In this document: positions 33,396 to 42,611 of the stretch, piece after piece
Layout: each line of letters starts with the position of its first letter
Position numbering within the stretch: position 1 is the first letter of the stretch
From: Labrenzia sp. THAF82
GTDB taxonomy: Bacteria > Pseudomonadota > Alphaproteobacteria > Rhizobiales > Stappiaceae
DNA length: 64,000 bases
Reading direction: 5' to 3'
Assembly: GCF_009363435.1 (NCBI RefSeq)
Contig: NZ_CP045354.1
Span: forward strand, 4,244,501 to 4,308,500
Position numbers and translations under genes: made by a program
The notes under the pieces: generated by a model
Databases searched by the model: none
Told to the model about the DNA's origin: nothing
The model's input: the letters and a program-made list of their open reading frames with translations, nothing else

Positions 33396-34579
33396 GACAG
33401 AACCCCTGTTGCTTTGCCAGCTTTGGCAAAGGCCTCCAGCGCCCGATCAAGGTCGGAGCGGGACAAAGCGGCGTTCATCTGGGTTCTGATGCGCGCTTGT
33501 CCCCGTGGAACGACTGGAAAGAAGAAACCGGAAACAAAAACGCCCTCTTCAAAGAGTTCTGCGGCCATAGCCTGAGCAAGCTTCGCGTCACCCAGCATGA
33601 CCGGCACAATTGGATGCTCGCCCGGGAGCAGCCTGAAGCCGAGACCTTCAAGGCCCGCTCGCCAATAGCTGGTATTGTCAAAAAGAGCCTGGCGCAGATC
33701 ATCCCCTTCTTCGACAAGGCGGATGGCTTCCAGTCCGCTCATTACGACCGCCGGCGGCAATGAATTGGAAAACAGGTAAGGCCGCGCCCGCTGACGCAGC
33801 AAGTCAATAACGGGCTGCGGTCCGGCAATATATCCGCCAATGCCACCGCCCAGCGCTTTGCCTAGCGTTCCGGTCAGAATGTCGACATCCACGCCGAAAT
33901 GAGCTGGGGTGCCCTCGCCCTTTGGACCCATGAAACCAGTTGCATGGCAATCGTCCACCATGACGACAGCGCCATATTTTTTCGCCAAAGCAGTGATTTC
34001 GGGAAGCTTGGCCAGATAGCCATCCATAGAGAAGACACCGTCAGTGGCGACCATGAGGTGCCGCGCGCCACCCTCGCGAGCTTCCTGAAGCTTCGCTTCC
34101 AGATCCGCCATATCGGAATTTGCATAACGGAAGCGTCTGGCCTTGCAAAGGCGGATGCCGTCAATGATCGACGCATGATTTAGCGCGTCCGATATAATCG
34201 CATCCTCAGGCCCGAGAAGAGGCTCAAACAAGCCGCCATTCGCGTCAAAACAGGCTGCGAACAAGATGGCGTCATCTTTACCCAAAAACCCGGCCAGGCG
34301 CTGTTCGAGTTGACGGTGGATGTCCTGAGTTCCGCAAATGAAGCGCACCGATGCCATGCCATACCCCTTGGGTTCCAGCGCTTTTCTGGCAGCTTCTTCG
34401 AGTGCTGGATGGTCAGCCAGGCCAAGATAGTTGTTGGCGCACAGGTTGATCACATCGCGACCGCCAACCGTTATCAAACCGCCCTGCGGCGACGTGATCT
34501 GGCGCTCGCGCTTATAAAGCCCTTCTGCTTCAATTTCTTTCAAGGTCTCACGGATATGTAACAGGAAGGCCTCGGACAC
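33392..34579 (-). CDS. kbl: Glycine C-acetyltransferase (2-amino-3-ketobutyrate CoA ligase)
   Basis: PLP enzyme that splits 2-amino-3-oxobutyrate into glycine and acetyl-CoA. The 395-aa protein shows [32 protein letters not shown] (the Asp that binds the PLP nitrogen) and [17 protein letters not shown] with the Schiff-base lysine. GTG at 34579 is preferred as start: GGAGAG lies six bases upstream and the result ([13 protein letters not shown]) matches the usual N-terminus, whereas the ATG at 34609 adds ten residues. It is the first gene of the kbl-tdh operon. Confidence 0.95.
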   Translation of the reverse strand: MSEAFLLHIRETLKEIEAEGLYKRERQITSPQGGLITVGGRDVINLCANNYLGLADHPALEEAARKALEPKGYGMASVRFICGTQDIHRQLEQRLAGFLGKDDAILFAACFDANGGLFEPLLGPEDAIISDALNHASIIDGIRLCKARRFRYANSDMADLEAKLQEAREGGARHLMVATDGVFSMDGYLAKLPEITALAKKYGAVVMVDDCHATGFMGPKGEGTPAHFGVDVDILTGTLGKALGGGIGGYIAGPQPVIDLLRQRARPYLFSNSLPPAVVMSGLEAIRLVEEGDDLRQALFDNTSYWRAGLEGLGFRLLPGEHPIVPVMLGDAKLAQAMAAELFEEGVFVSGFFFPVVPRGQARIRTQMNAALSRSDLDRALEAFAKAGKATGVLS

Positions 34580-34692
34580 GGCATCTCTCCGGCAAAATGG
34601 ATATTTCATCCACTATGCCGGATTTTTATTCGAAATAGAAGAGGCTGCCTCCGATATCACGGAAATTTTGACGTTCGTACGAGTATTCCAAC

Positions 34693-35319
34693 TCACCGGG
34701 GCGTGCTTACGCTGGCCATTCGAATGCCTGCGTAAATCAACGCACCTCCAGCACATTTGTTGAAAAGAGAGACAATCCAGTTTTGAACACCGCCCCTTGT
34801 CAGCCTGTCTCCGAGGAAGGCGTAAGCGGTGTAGGATGTCAGGTCGATAAGGAAGGTCATACTACCCATGATCAGGATCTGGGGCAGAAGAGGCTGATCG
34901 ACGTTAAGAAACTGAGGCAGTATTGCTGCGAAATACAAGAGCGCTTTCGGATTGGCGAACTCGATGACAAAGCCTTTTGCAAACAAGCTCTTCAAACTCG
35001 ACATTTGTCCGTCGCGCTTTACGCTCAGAGCACCAGAAGGAGCCAGAAGCGACGTCAGTCCGAGCCATACCAGATAAGTAACCCCAGCCCATTTGATGAT
35101 TGAAAACACAAGGTTGGATGCGACGAGCAAGGATGCGATCCCGGTCGCCGATAGTACGAAGTAAAGCGCATTGGCAAAGGCGATCCCGAAAACACCTGCA
35201 AGCGCCCTTTTGCCGCCGTTTGCCGCGCCTTGCGAGGCAACGGCTATCGCTGCAGCGCCTGGTGTGAAAACGACCACGACCGTGGTGATGAAAAAAACCA
35301 AAAAGACATCGAATTGCAT
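34693..35319 (-). CDS. LysE family amino-acid exporter
   Basis: A 208-aa membrane protein with about six hydrophobic segments. The family signature TPGAAAIAVASQGAANGGKRALAGVFGI is in the first loop, and FVIEFANPKALLYFAAILPQF is the second repeat signature. The ATG at 35319 has GGAGACCG upstream at good spacing. It follows a RidA-type gene by 42 bases and faces a divergent Lrp/AsnC regulator, a common arrangement for an amino-acid efflux unit controlled by its own substrate. Confidence 0.92.
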   Translation of the reverse strand: MQFDVFLVFFITTVVVVFTPGAAAIAVASQGAANGGKRALAGVFGIAFANALYFVLSATGIASLLVASNLVFSIIKWAGVTYLVWLGLTSLLAPSGALSVKRDGQMSSLKSLFAKGFVIEFANPKALLYFAAILPQFLNVDQPLLPQILIMGSMTFLIDLTSYTAYAFLGDRLTRGGVQNWIVSLFNKCAGGALIYAGIRMASVSTPR

Positions 35320-35361
35320 TTCGGTCTCCGATTTCTGCAATGGAATGCGTATTGGATGCCG

Positions 35362-35748
35362 TCAGGCAGCTGCCACGATTTCGATCTCAACCAGCCATTC
35401 AGGTGTGAGGGTCTTCACAACGATGGCAGTTGTCGGCACACGCCGGTCTCCGAGGGCCTTGAGCCTCGCGTTCTGGTTCTTTTCTGCAAAGTCGACGCTT
35501 GTCAGATAGCTCGTGACGCGCACGATATTGTCGCTTGTCATGTCGGCAGTGTTCAGGATGTGCCGAAGATTGTTCCAGATCAGCTCAAGCTGCTCGTCCA
35601 GTCCCTCAGGAGCGTGGCCGGAAGTGTCGAGCCCCATCGTGCCGCTGACAAAAAGCAGACGGCCTGTTTGCTGAACTTCCAGCGCGTGAATGTAGTCTGG
35701 CGTTGCCGGATAAATTCCGGTTGCCGGATTGATCACTCGCTCATGCAT
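35362..35748 (-). CDS. RidA family protein (YjgF/YER057c/UK114)
   Basis: A 128-aa enamine/imine deaminase-like protein. FVSGTMGLDTSG, QLELIWNNLRHILNTADM, NIVRVTSYLTSV and VPTTAIVVKTLTPEWLVEIEIVA are family blocks. The last one usually has an Arg in the carboxylate-binding place (R at VPTT minus two here, RRVP). The ATG at 35748 has GGAGAG six bases upstream; the longer open frame to 35973 overlaps the Lrp gene and is not used. It is the first gene of the RidA-LysE operon. Confidence 0.9.
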   Translation of the reverse strand: MHERVINPATGIYPATPDYIHALEVQQTGRLLFVSGTMGLDTSGHAPEGLDEQLELIWNNLRHILNTADMTSDNIVRVTSYLTSVDFAEKNQNARLKALGDRRVPTTAIVVKTLTPEWLVEIEIVAAA

Positions 35749-35816
35749 GACAAACTCTCCTTGCCGAATTTCTTCTTTCATGAGAGCATTATGCTGAATT
35801 TTCTTTTGATCAATCC

Positions 35817-36359
35817 ATGAAGAGCCGAATGATATCAAATAGAGAAGACATTCAGAAAAACAGGCTGCCGAAGAAGCCATTGGACGCCTTCGACCGAAAT
35901 ATATTAGGCAAACTGGTCGGCAACGCGCGCCAGACCTATGCTGAAATCGGTAGTGAAGTCGGCTTGTCGGCACCAGCGGTGCATGAACGGGTCAAACGCA
36001 TGACCGCCTCGGGGATCATCAAAGGCACAAACGCCGATATTGACGCCATGGCCGTCGGCAAGCCTTTCCTGGCCTTTGTTCATGTTGATGCAAGCGGCTG
36101 GGGCAAGAGCGAGCGAATGATGCGCCTCAGGGACTTTCCAGAAGTGGAAGAGCTCCATTCCGTCACAGGCGACACCTGCGTGATCTTAAAGGTCAGGACG
36201 GCCAACGCGGACGCAATGGAAAACTTCCTGGCCCAGGTCTATGCCCTCCCCGGCGTCAGGGCGACGCGAAGCTACGTTGTGTTGACGACATATCTGGACC
36301 GTCCTGTTCAGGCCGAAGTGACCGAAGAATGGCCAGACGTCCCGATGCCAAAGGAGTAG
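35817..36359 (+). CDS. Lrp/AsnC family transcriptional regulator
   Basis: A 180-aa regulator with an N-terminal winged helix (LDAFDRNILGKLVGNARQTYAEIGSEVGLSAPAVHERVKRM) and a C-terminal RAM/AsnC effector domain (VEELHSVTGDTCVILKVRTANADAMENFL). It is divergent from the RidA-LysE operon with only 68 bases between the starts, so it probably controls that operon in response to an amino acid. A second in-frame ATG at 35829 is preceded by GAAGAG and could be the true start. Confidence 0.92.
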   Translation: MKSRMISNREDIQKNRLPKKPLDAFDRNILGKLVGNARQTYAEIGSEVGLSAPAVHERVKRMTASGIIKGTNADIDAMAVGKPFLAFVHVDASGWGKSERMMRLRDFPEVEELHSVTGDTCVILKVRTANADAMENFLAQVYALPGVRATRSYVVLTTYLDRPVQAEVTEEWPDVPMPKE

Positions 36360-36462
36360 GCGCGCAAAACATGTGTATGTCTGGATTGAGGGACTATGCT
36401 GATGCGGCTTCCATTGCGGACAAACACCACGCTCATTTTCAATAGGGGTGCTTCGTACCGTC

Positions 36463-36909
36463 ATGCATTTGCCGAGGTTAAGCCATGTGAACATCGTCGC
36501 GCGAGACGCAGACGCGTTGGCGGCGTTTTATATGGAAGCGTTTGGCTTGGTCTTTCTAAGACCTCCTCGTCTGCTCTCGGGTGAAAGAGTTTCAAAAGGC
36601 AATGGTCTTCCCTCGTCCGAAATAAGATCTATCTGGCTGCAGTTTCCCGGCGACGATGGACCGTTCTTGGAAATTCATGAATACAGCAATGGCCTAGAGC
36701 GGCAGGTCCCAAGAGTGAATGAACCCGGACTTGGGCACCTCGCCTTCAAAATAGCTGATATCCATTCGGCGATGGACACAATTGTCCGGGCTGGCGGCAC
36801 GCGCCTTGGCGAAGTGACGAATTTCGGATCAACTGAAGAACCAATTCTCTTGGTCTATATGCGCGATCTGGAAGGCAACATACTGGAGATTGAGCAGCGC
36901 CGTCCGTGA
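36463..36909 (+). CDS. VOC family (glyoxalase/dioxygenase-like) protein
   Basis: A 148-aa protein with two beta-alpha-beta-beta-beta units of the vicinal-oxygen-chelate fold: LSHVNIVARDADALAAFYMEAFGL, FLEIHEYS, GLGHLAFKIADIHSAMDTI and MRDLEGNILEIEQ. The His in SHVN, His in GHLAF and Glu in ILEIEQ are the usual metal ligands. Start at ATG 36463; the GTG at 36448 would add five residues. The substrate is not predictable. It is convergent with the XRE-cupin regulator gene. Confidence 0.85.
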   Translation: MHLPRLSHVNIVARDADALAAFYMEAFGLVFLRPPRLLSGERVSKGNGLPSSEIRSIWLQFPGDDGPFLEIHEYSNGLERQVPRVNEPGLGHLAFKIADIHSAMDTIVRAGGTRLGEVTNFGSTEEPILLVYMRDLEGNILEIEQRRP

Positions 36910-36946
36910 CAGGTCGACACGCGTTATCGCTGCTGATCGTCAAACC

Positions 36947-37507
36947 TCAGAACTTCACGACCATCAAAATTGCACGGGCCGGACCTGAAATCGCTTCTAT
37001 GCAATGGGGAACGTCGGCGGCATAGCGTGCAGTATCGCCCTTATCGATGACACCCTTGGCAACGCCAGATGTTACCTCAAGCCGTCCTTCCTCCGCGATC
37101 AACTGCTCGCGGGTTCCGCGTTCGTGAGGTTTGCTCTCCAGTTTGCCGCCTTTTGCGAAAATAAGCTCATAGACTTCAAACCGGCCGGTGTCCTGCGGCG
37201 GCGACAGTATTCGGATTTTGCACCCGTCGCCTGCCCTATCAAGCGCGGGTGTCTGATGCTCGTGCAGAATTTCCACCCGATCTTCTGGCGTGTCCTCGCC
37301 CAAAAGCCCTGCAAAATCGACATTCAAGGCCCTGGTCAGGTTAAGCAATGTCGCAACGGTTGGATTTGATTCTCCGCGTTCAATTTGACTGACCATGGAT
37401 CGAGAAACACCCGAGATCTTTTCAACAGCCTCAAGCGAAAGTCCTTGGGCGCGGCGCGCTTTCTTCAGGCGTTCCGGCAAACGTGAGAGAATTTCTGAAT
37501 CAGTCAT
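36947..37507 (-). CDS. XRE family transcriptional regulator with cupin sensor domain
   Basis: A 186-aa regulator. The helix-turn-helix spans residues about 10-65 (LKKARRAQGLSLEAVEKISGVSRSMVSQIERGESNPT). The C-terminal half is a single cupin (FEVYELIFAKGGKLESKPHERGTREQLIAEEGRLEV). This architecture matches HipB/PuuR-like regulators that sense small metabolites. No target is obvious; the nearest genes are the VOC protein and a gene remnant. Confidence 0.9.
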   Translation of the reverse strand: MTDSEILSRLPERLKKARRAQGLSLEAVEKISGVSRSMVSQIERGESNPTVATLLNLTRALNVDFAGLLGEDTPEDRVEILHEHQTPALDRAGDGCKIRILSPPQDTGRFEVYELIFAKGGKLESKPHERGTREQLIAEEGRLEVTSGVAKGVIDKGDTARYAADVPHCIEAISGPARAILMVVKF

Positions 37508-37573
37508 GGTGTTGAGAGGATCTACCGAAAATACAGCCTTGTCACGTCTGGTTTTGGAGCAGGAGGAGATTGA

Positions 37574-37894
37574 GCGAGCATTGCCTCTGGAAGTGAGACG
37601 CTCCTGACCTACCTAACCGAGTGGAAGCGGTTCAACGCGAAAACACCGGACGTGCAGCAAGTGCTAAGAGAGAAGCGAATTGACCTTGATTCAGTCAAAC
37701 GCAAGAAGCTGATCGAACGACTGCTTCTCGAGATCAGCCGTTCGCACGGTGATTTATACTACCAGTCAACCAGCACAATCGCTCTTCAGATCAAGGACTA
37801 CATCCAAGGCGATGCCAAGCTGAACACTGAAGAAAGAGCCTTGCTGGAACCTCTCTCTCAAAGAGACATTGAAGTTCTGTTGAGTTTGCACTGA
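37574..37894 (+). pseudogene. Possible N-terminally truncated gene remnant or small protein
   Basis: The frame is open from just after a TGA near 37571 to the stop at 37894, but the first possible start inside is GTG at 37652 (80 aa), which has no ribosome binding site. The residues before that GTG (TYLTEWKRFNAK) read like protein and connect smoothly with what follows (LREKRIDLDSVKRKKLIERLLLEIS). This suggests the 3' end of a longer helical protein whose 5' part is gone. A start at an unusual codon upstream cannot be excluded. No family recognised. Confidence 0.4.
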
Positions 37895-37939
37895 CGCCCT
37901 GCCCTCAAAGGCGGTCTATGCCGCATCTGCACAGCTCCA

Positions 37940-38503
37940 TTACCCAAGCGCTCGCCTTCGACACAATGGTTCTGACTGGACCGCCTTTCGCTGAACCGAC
38001 TTGAAGTAACCCAATGCCGGGCGAATAGCCTCGTGAGCCGGCTTGTGTTCCAGATAGTCAAGAATTCGGTAGAGATTGATTGGCTGTTTCTGAATAAGTG
38101 AAATCACCTTTTCGACGGTAAGATCATAAGGATAGGTATCAATGAACTGGCAAGCTGTCTGCGTTGGCGTGAGGATGTAGAAATCTTTGTCCCTTTTGGG
38201 CGTATAGCGCGTCACATCGAAGGGAGAGGCCCCCAGCACCTGGGGCTTTGGAATGTAGCAAGAAACGTCCTTTGCCTTGTTGTGCAACACAGAACCAGAC
38301 GTCTGCCTGAAGCCCAGATTTGCCAGTTTTGCAACAGCGTGGCGCCGCATTGCGGGGCTCATAATCTCGGCATCTGAGCGGTCGTATTTCAGATCATCGA
38401 ATACGGAAAAGATTTTGAGATCGGCATCAGCAAGAAGGAAATAGGGGCCGAAATCCGTTGTGGCGGCCGCGCTTTCATCAAAAGTCCTGTCTGCCCTTTG
38501 CAC
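37940..38503 (-). CDS. Hypothetical protein, 187 aa
   Basis: I do not recognise the family. The start is GTG at 38503 (no strong ribosome binding site), so the N-terminus is uncertain. The sequence is a compact mixed alpha/beta domain: FGPYFLLADADLKIFSVFDDLKY, MRRHAVAKLANLGFRQTSG, YILTPTQTACQFIDTYPYD and EKVISLIQKQPINLYRILDYLEHKP. The last helices, together with the Arg/Lys-rich end, could be a DNA- or protein-binding part. There is no signal peptide. It is convergent with the gene remnant at 37.6 kb. Confidence 0.6.
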   Translation of the reverse strand: MQRADRTFDESAAATTDFGPYFLLADADLKIFSVFDDLKYDRSDAEIMSPAMRRHAVAKLANLGFRQTSGSVLHNKAKDVSCYIPKPQVLGASPFDVTRYTPKRDKDFYILTPTQTACQFIDTYPYDLTVEKVISLIQKQPINLYRILDYLEHKPAHEAIRPALGYFKSVQRKAVQSEPLCRRRALG

Positions 38504-38889
38504 ACTAGTGGCCTTTCAAAAAGTAGAGGCACCAACTGGCCTTTGTCCGTGTTAACTTGCTGGCGTTGACCGGATAGCACCCTGCAATTACTTGCTGAGT
38601 TGTTAGTGCTGACCTGGCGCTCGACTTCTCGCAGTCAATAGCAAGCGGCGGTAGCACGTGCGCCGAGAGTGTCGCCATTGCCGACAATCGTTGCTCAGTT
38701 TCTGCTGTTTTTCCACTCTCGTGCCCTCCTGTTCAAAGGGACTGAATGTGTCGTCGCTTCCGGGGCGCATCCTGTCGTATTCGGAACAGTTCAGGTACCG
38801 CGCTCTCAAATAGCGTTCCCTCAACGACTTGAGCAGCAACCGTCTGCTTGAGCAGACCGCAATATTGGACACGCCCCGGAGACATGAAG
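38504..38889. other. Intergenic leader region upstream of fhs, with a small hairpin
   Basis: About 386 bases without a convincing gene. The 3' end carries a perfect hairpin GTCTGC-TTGA-GCAGAC at 38842-38857, 32 bases before the fhs start, and the nonamer CTTGAGCAG occurs twice (about 38827 and 38847). The hairpin has no T-run, so it is a leader structure rather than a terminator. No known riboswitch consensus was recognised. Confidence 0.35.
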
Positions 38890-40560
38890 ATGGCCAGCGA
38901 TATTGAGATTGCCCGCGCAGCCAAGATGAAACCTATTCAGGACATCGGCGAGCGGCTGAGCATTCCAGACGAATCCCTGCTGCCCTATGGCCGCACCAAG
39001 GCCAAGATCGCAGCTGACTATATTGACAGTCTGGATGGGCGCGACAGCGGCAAGTTGATCCTGGTCACGGCCATTAACCCGACGCCGGCCGGTGAAGGCA
39101 AGACAACAACGACTGTTGGTCTCGGCGACGGTCTGAACCGGATCGGCAAGAATGCCATGATCTGCCTGCGTGAACCTTCGCTTGGCCCATGCTTCGGCAT
39201 GAAAGGCGGCGCAGCAGGCGGCGGTTACGCACAGGTCGTGCCGATGGAAGATATCAACCTGCATTTCACAGGTGACTTTCACGCCATCACCTCAGCTCAC
39301 AACCTGCTGGCTGCCCTGATTGAAAATCACATCTACTGGGGCAATGAGCTCGGCATCGACCAGCGCCGTGTCACCTGGCGCCGGGTGCTCGACATGAATG
39401 ATCGTGCTCTGCGCTCCATCGTCTGTTCGCTCGGCGGCGTCGCCAATGGCTTTCCTCGGGAAGGTGGTTTCGACATCACCGTTGCTTCCGAGATCATGGC
39501 GATCCTCTGTCTGGCAACTGATCTGGACGACCTGCAAAAGCGCCTTGGCAACATCATCGTGGCCTATCGCCGTGACCGCACGGCAATCCGGGCACGCGAC
39601 CTTGAAGCGGACGGCGCGATGACCGTGTTGCTGAAAGAGGCGATGCAGCCGAACCTGGTTCAGACACTGGAAAACAACCCGGCCTTCATCCATGGCGGTC
39701 CGTTCGCCAATATCGCGCATGGCTGTAACTCCGTGGTTGCCACACAGACAGCTCTCAAACTTGCCGACTACGTTGTGACCGAAGCCGGTTTCGGTGCGGA
39801 TCTCGGTGCAGAAAAGTTTTTCGACATCAAATGCCGCAAAGCCGGTCTTTCCCCTGATGCAGTCGTCATCGTTGCTACGATCAAGGCCCTGAAGATGAAT
39901 GGCGGCGTCGCCAAGGAAGACCTGGGTGCCGAGAATGTCGATGCCGTCGCCAAGGGTTGCGCAAACCTTGGCCGGCACATTGAGAACGTGAAGCAGTTCG
40001 GCGTTCCAGCGGTTGTTGCGATCAACCACTTCACTGCTGATACAGACGCGGAAGTTCAGGCGGTCAGAGACTACTGCGCAGACCTCGGTGTCGATGCCAT
40101 CCTGGCTACGCACTGGGCCAATGGTTCTGCCGGGACGGAAGAACTGGCAAACCGTGTGGTTGAACTAGCTGAAAGCGGCGCGGCACAGTTTGCCCCGCTC
40201 TATGACGACAACCTGTCTCTTTTTGAAAAGATCGAGACCATCGCCAAGCGGATCTACCGCGCTGATGAAGTACTCGCCGACAAGTCCGTGCGCGACCAGT
40301 TGAAGCGCTGGGAGGCCGACGGTTTCGGTGATCTGCCGGTCTGCATGGCCAAGACACAGTATTCCTTCACAACGGATCCGCAAATGCGCGGTGCACCGAC
40401 CGGTCACAGTCTGCCGGTTCGTGAAGTCAGATTGTCCGCTGGTGCCGGCTTCATTGTCGTTATCTGCGGCGAGATCATGACTATGCCGGGTCTGCCACGC
40501 GTGCCCTCGGCCAACCATATCCGCCTTGATGACAACGGACAGATTGAAGGGTTGTTCTGA
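38890..40560 (+). CDS. fhs: Formate--tetrahydrofolate ligase
   Basis: ATP-dependent interconversion of formate and 10-formyl-THF. The 556-aa protein has the P-loop [39 protein letters not shown] and [15 protein letters not shown], all invariant in the family, and [12 protein letters not shown] near the end. The ATG at 38890 has GGAG eight bases upstream and gives the usual length; the ATG at 38884 is too close to that box. It lies upstream of the corrinoid methyl-transfer genes but is separated from them by a strong terminator. Its likely job is to release formate, or take it up, at the end of methyl oxidation. Confidence 0.96.
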   Translation: MASDIEIARAAKMKPIQDIGERLSIPDESLLPYGRTKAKIAADYIDSLDGRDSGKLILVTAINPTPAGEGKTTTTVGLGDGLNRIGKNAMICLREPSLGPCFGMKGGAAGGGYAQVVPMEDINLHFTGDFHAITSAHNLLAALIENHIYWGNELGIDQRRVTWRRVLDMNDRALRSIVCSLGGVANGFPREGGFDITVASEIMAILCLATDLDDLQKRLGNIIVAYRRDRTAIRARDLEADGAMTVLLKEAMQPNLVQTLENNPAFIHGGPFANIAHGCNSVVATQTALKLADYVVTEAGFGADLGAEKFFDIKCRKAGLSPDAVVIVATIKALKMNGGVAKEDLGAENVDAVAKGCANLGRHIENVKQFGVPAVVAINHFTADTDAEVQAVRDYCADLGVDAILATHWANGSAGTEELANRVVELAESGAAQFAPLYDDNLSLFEKIETIAKRIYRADEVLADKSVRDQLKRWEADGFGDLPVCMAKTQYSFTTDPQMRGAPTGHSLPVREVRLSAGAGFIVVICGEIMTMPGLPRVPSANHIRLDDNGQIEGLF

Positions 40561-40587
40561 CCACGTCCGGATCGGAACGACAAACTG

Positions 40588-40619
40588 AAGGCGGATCATT
40601 CGATCCGCCTTTTCTTTTT
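40588..40619 (+). terminator. Rho-independent terminator after fhs
   Basis: A perfect 10-bp stem, AAGGCGGATC (40588-40597) with GATCCGCCTT (40602-40611) around ATTC, is followed by a T-rich run to 40619. Confidence 0.92.
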
Positions 40620-40697
40620 GAAGCGATACCTAGGGTAAACTGCGGTGTCTAAAGGCTAATCCGGCATGCAAAACAACTCGAGATGCGCCCTTCCAAG

Positions 40698-40726
40698 CAC
40701 GGCTGTCGCGTAAACGACTTGCCGTG
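40698..40726. repeat. Imperfect hairpin in the leader of the corrinoid operon
   Basis: CACGG (40698-40702) pairs with CCGTG (40722-40726) and, inside it, GTCG (40705-40708) with CGAC (40715-40718), with small internal bulges and the loop CGTAAA. It lies about 90 bases before the corrinoid protein gene. It may be an operator or RNA element; no known class was recognised. Confidence 0.3.
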
Positions 40727-40813
40727 TCGCATTGGAGATATCGACGATTCCACCTTGGGGCATAAGGTTTTTCACTAAGTTGTTGGCCCTTAGCGCCAGG
40801 TTGGAGCTGCCTT

Positions 40814-41515
40814 ATGTCCGATGAAGACGATATCGATCTCGCCTCCCTGTCCGACGACGAACTTGTCGAACAGATGCATGATGATCTCTATGACGGTCTG
40901 CAGGAAGAGATCGAAGAAGGAGTGAACATCCTTCTTGGTCGCGGCTGGACACCCTACGACGTCCTGACCAAAGCCCTCGTTGAAGGCATGCGTATCGTCG
41001 GCATAGATTTCCGGGACGGCATCCTTTTCGTGCCGGAAGTGCTTTTGTCCGCCAACGCCATGAAAGCCGGCATGGGCATTTTACGCCCGTTGCTCGCCGA
41101 AACAGGCGCTCCAAAGGTTGGCAAGATGGTGATCGGCACGGTGAAGGGCGACATCCACGATATCGGCAAGAACCTCGTTTCCATGATGATGGAAGGTGCC
41201 GGTTTTGAGGTGATCGATATCGGTATCAACAATCCGGTCGAAAACTACCTGGCTGCCCTCGAAGAGCATCAACCGGATATTCTCGGCATGTCAGCACTGC
41301 TGACGACCACGATGCCTTACATGAAAGTCGTGATCGACGAGATGAAGGAAAAGGGCATTCGGGACGATTACATTGTGCTCGTCGGCGGCGCGCCTCTCAA
41401 CGAGGAATTCGGCGAGGCGGTCGGAGCTGACGGCTATTGCCGGGACGCAGCCGTTGCCGTGGAAATGGCAAAGGACCTGATCGCCCGGCGCCACAACCAG
41501 CTGGCTAAAGGCTGA
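40814..41515 (+). CDS. Methyltransferase cognate corrinoid protein (B12-binding)
   Basis: Carries the methyl group on cobalamin between a substrate methyltransferase and a THF methyltransferase. The 233-aa protein has the N-terminal B12-cap four-helix bundle (about residues 20-105, with PEVLLSANAMKAGMGILRPLL) and the B12-binding Rossmann domain with the DxHxxG cobalt-ligand motif in VKGDIHDIGKNLV. ALLTTTMPYMKVVIDEM and VLVGGAPLN follow. It is the MtbC/MttC/MtgC type. It heads an operon with DUF1638, MTHFR, pterin methyltransferase and ASKHA reactivator genes, but no substrate methyltransferase is adjacent. Confidence 0.94.
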   Translation: MSDEDDIDLASLSDDELVEQMHDDLYDGLQEEIEEGVNILLGRGWTPYDVLTKALVEGMRIVGIDFRDGILFVPEVLLSANAMKAGMGILRPLLAETGAPKVGKMVIGTVKGDIHDIGKNLVSMMMEGAGFEVIDIGINNPVENYLAALEEHQPDILGMSALLTTTMPYMKVVIDEMKEKGIRDDYIVLVGGAPLNEEFGEAVGADGYCRDAAVAVEMAKDLIARRHNQLAKG

Positions 41516-41545
41516 GGCTGAGACATGTTCAAGGAGGCTGCCGAT

Positions 41546-42193
41546 ATGCAGGCGGGCGAGCCTCTCTTCCCAATCGAGACGGAAGGCGACGCGGGCGACA
41601 AGATCGGCCGCGTGCTCGTTATTGCCTGCGGAGCTCTGGCACGTGAAATCATAGCGATCAGAGACCAGAACAATCTCGATCATATCGATCTTACTTGCTT
41701 ACCCGCCAAGCTGCACAATACGCCGGACAAGATTCCTGAGGAGGTTCGCAGGACCATCCTCATGAACAACGATGTCTATTCCGAGATTCTGGTCGCCTAT
41801 GGCGATTGTGGAACCGGCGGCCTTTTGGACAAAGTACTAAAAGAAACGGGTGCCCGTCGTATCGAAGGCGCGCATTGCTATGCCTTCTTTTCCGGTCTGG
41901 AGGCCTTTGATCAGATGGAGGAGGACCAGTTGGGCACATTCTACCTGACTGACTTTCTTGCAAGACACTTCCAGACAATGGTTATCGAACCGCTTGGCCT
42001 CGACTGGCATCCGCATTTGAGAGACATGTATTTCGCGCACTATACGCGCCTGCTTTACCTTGCTCAGACCGACGATCCGGACCTGGAAGCAGCCGCTAGG
42101 CGCGCCGCGGAACGCCTGGACCTACCGTTCGAAATCAAAAAGACCGGCTATGGAATGCTGGCACCTTTTGTCGGCAAAGATCTTCCAAAATGA
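41546..42193 (+). CDS. DUF1638 domain-containing protein
   Basis: A 215-aa protein of a family that recurs beside corrinoid methyltransferase genes but has no proven function. VLVIACGALAREIIAI opens the domain, LTCLPAKLHNTPDKIPEEV and ILVAYGDCGTGGLLDKVL follow, and the Cys of GDCGTGG and of GAHCYAFF are conserved-looking and could bind metal or cobalamin. ATG at 41546 is chosen for the AAGGAGG eight bases upstream; ATG at 41525 (seven more residues) is also possible. The gene starts 30 bases after the corrinoid protein gene. A chaperone or handling role for the corrinoid protein is inferred from context. Confidence 0.9.
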   Translation: MQAGEPLFPIETEGDAGDKIGRVLVIACGALAREIIAIRDQNNLDHIDLTCLPAKLHNTPDKIPEEVRRTILMNNDVYSEILVAYGDCGTGGLLDKVLKETGARRIEGAHCYAFFSGLEAFDQMEEDQLGTFYLTDFLARHFQTMVIEPLGLDWHPHLRDMYFAHYTRLLYLAQTDDPDLEAAARRAAERLDLPFEIKKTGYGMLAPFVGKDLPK

Positions 42194-42308
42194 ATTCCGT
42201 CGTTCCCACCGTGGGATAAGTCGGTTTTTCACGTGATGATGCCGCTATCAGGCGGCCTGAAGATCAGCCCTTCCTTCAAAGATAGATTGTCAGGTGGAGA
42301 AAGAGGCC

Positions 42309-42611
42309 ATGGCGCAGAAGATCATCGTATTTTGGCGGGATATCCCGGCACAGATCCTGGTGAAAAAGGGACGGAAATCTGCCCGCAGGGAACTGCCAGC
42401 CATGTTCATGGAGGCAATCGACGCCTGCGCCATGAGGGTCGGGGCCAAAGACAGCGAGGCCTATATGGCCGAGTGGCGCCGTGCAGACCCGGTTGAGGTT
42501 TCTGACGACCTGGAATCTGAAGCAGAGACAGCCTTGAGTGAGCTGGTAACGGCCTATCCGAAGGACCGTCTGAAAACCCTTTTGGCAAGTGGAGGCAGCG
42601 AGAATGACTGA
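42309..42611 (+). CDS. Virulence-factor-family small protein (PF13769-like)
   Basis: A 100-aa basic-acidic protein starting MAQKIIVFWRDIPAQ. The VFWRDIPAQILVKKG opening and the RELPAMFMEAIDACAMRVG helix are what I remember of the 'virulence factor' family that accompanies MTHFR and DHPS genes in alphaproteobacterial corrinoid clusters. AGGTGGAG at 42292-42299 is a good ribosome binding site for the ATG at 42309. It overlaps the MTHFR-like gene by 8 bases. Function unknown; the family name is historical. Confidence 0.75.
   Translation: MAQKIIVFWRDIPAQILVKKGRKSARRELPAMFMEAIDACAMRVGAKDSEAYMAEWRRADPVEVSDDLESEAETALSELVTAYPKDRLKTLLASGGSEND

Noticed and set aside
39292-40113. Long open frame (273 aa) on the minus strand inside fhs
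   Set aside because: It is antisense to a fully conserved enzyme gene, has no ribosome binding site and mirrors the codon periodicity of fhs.
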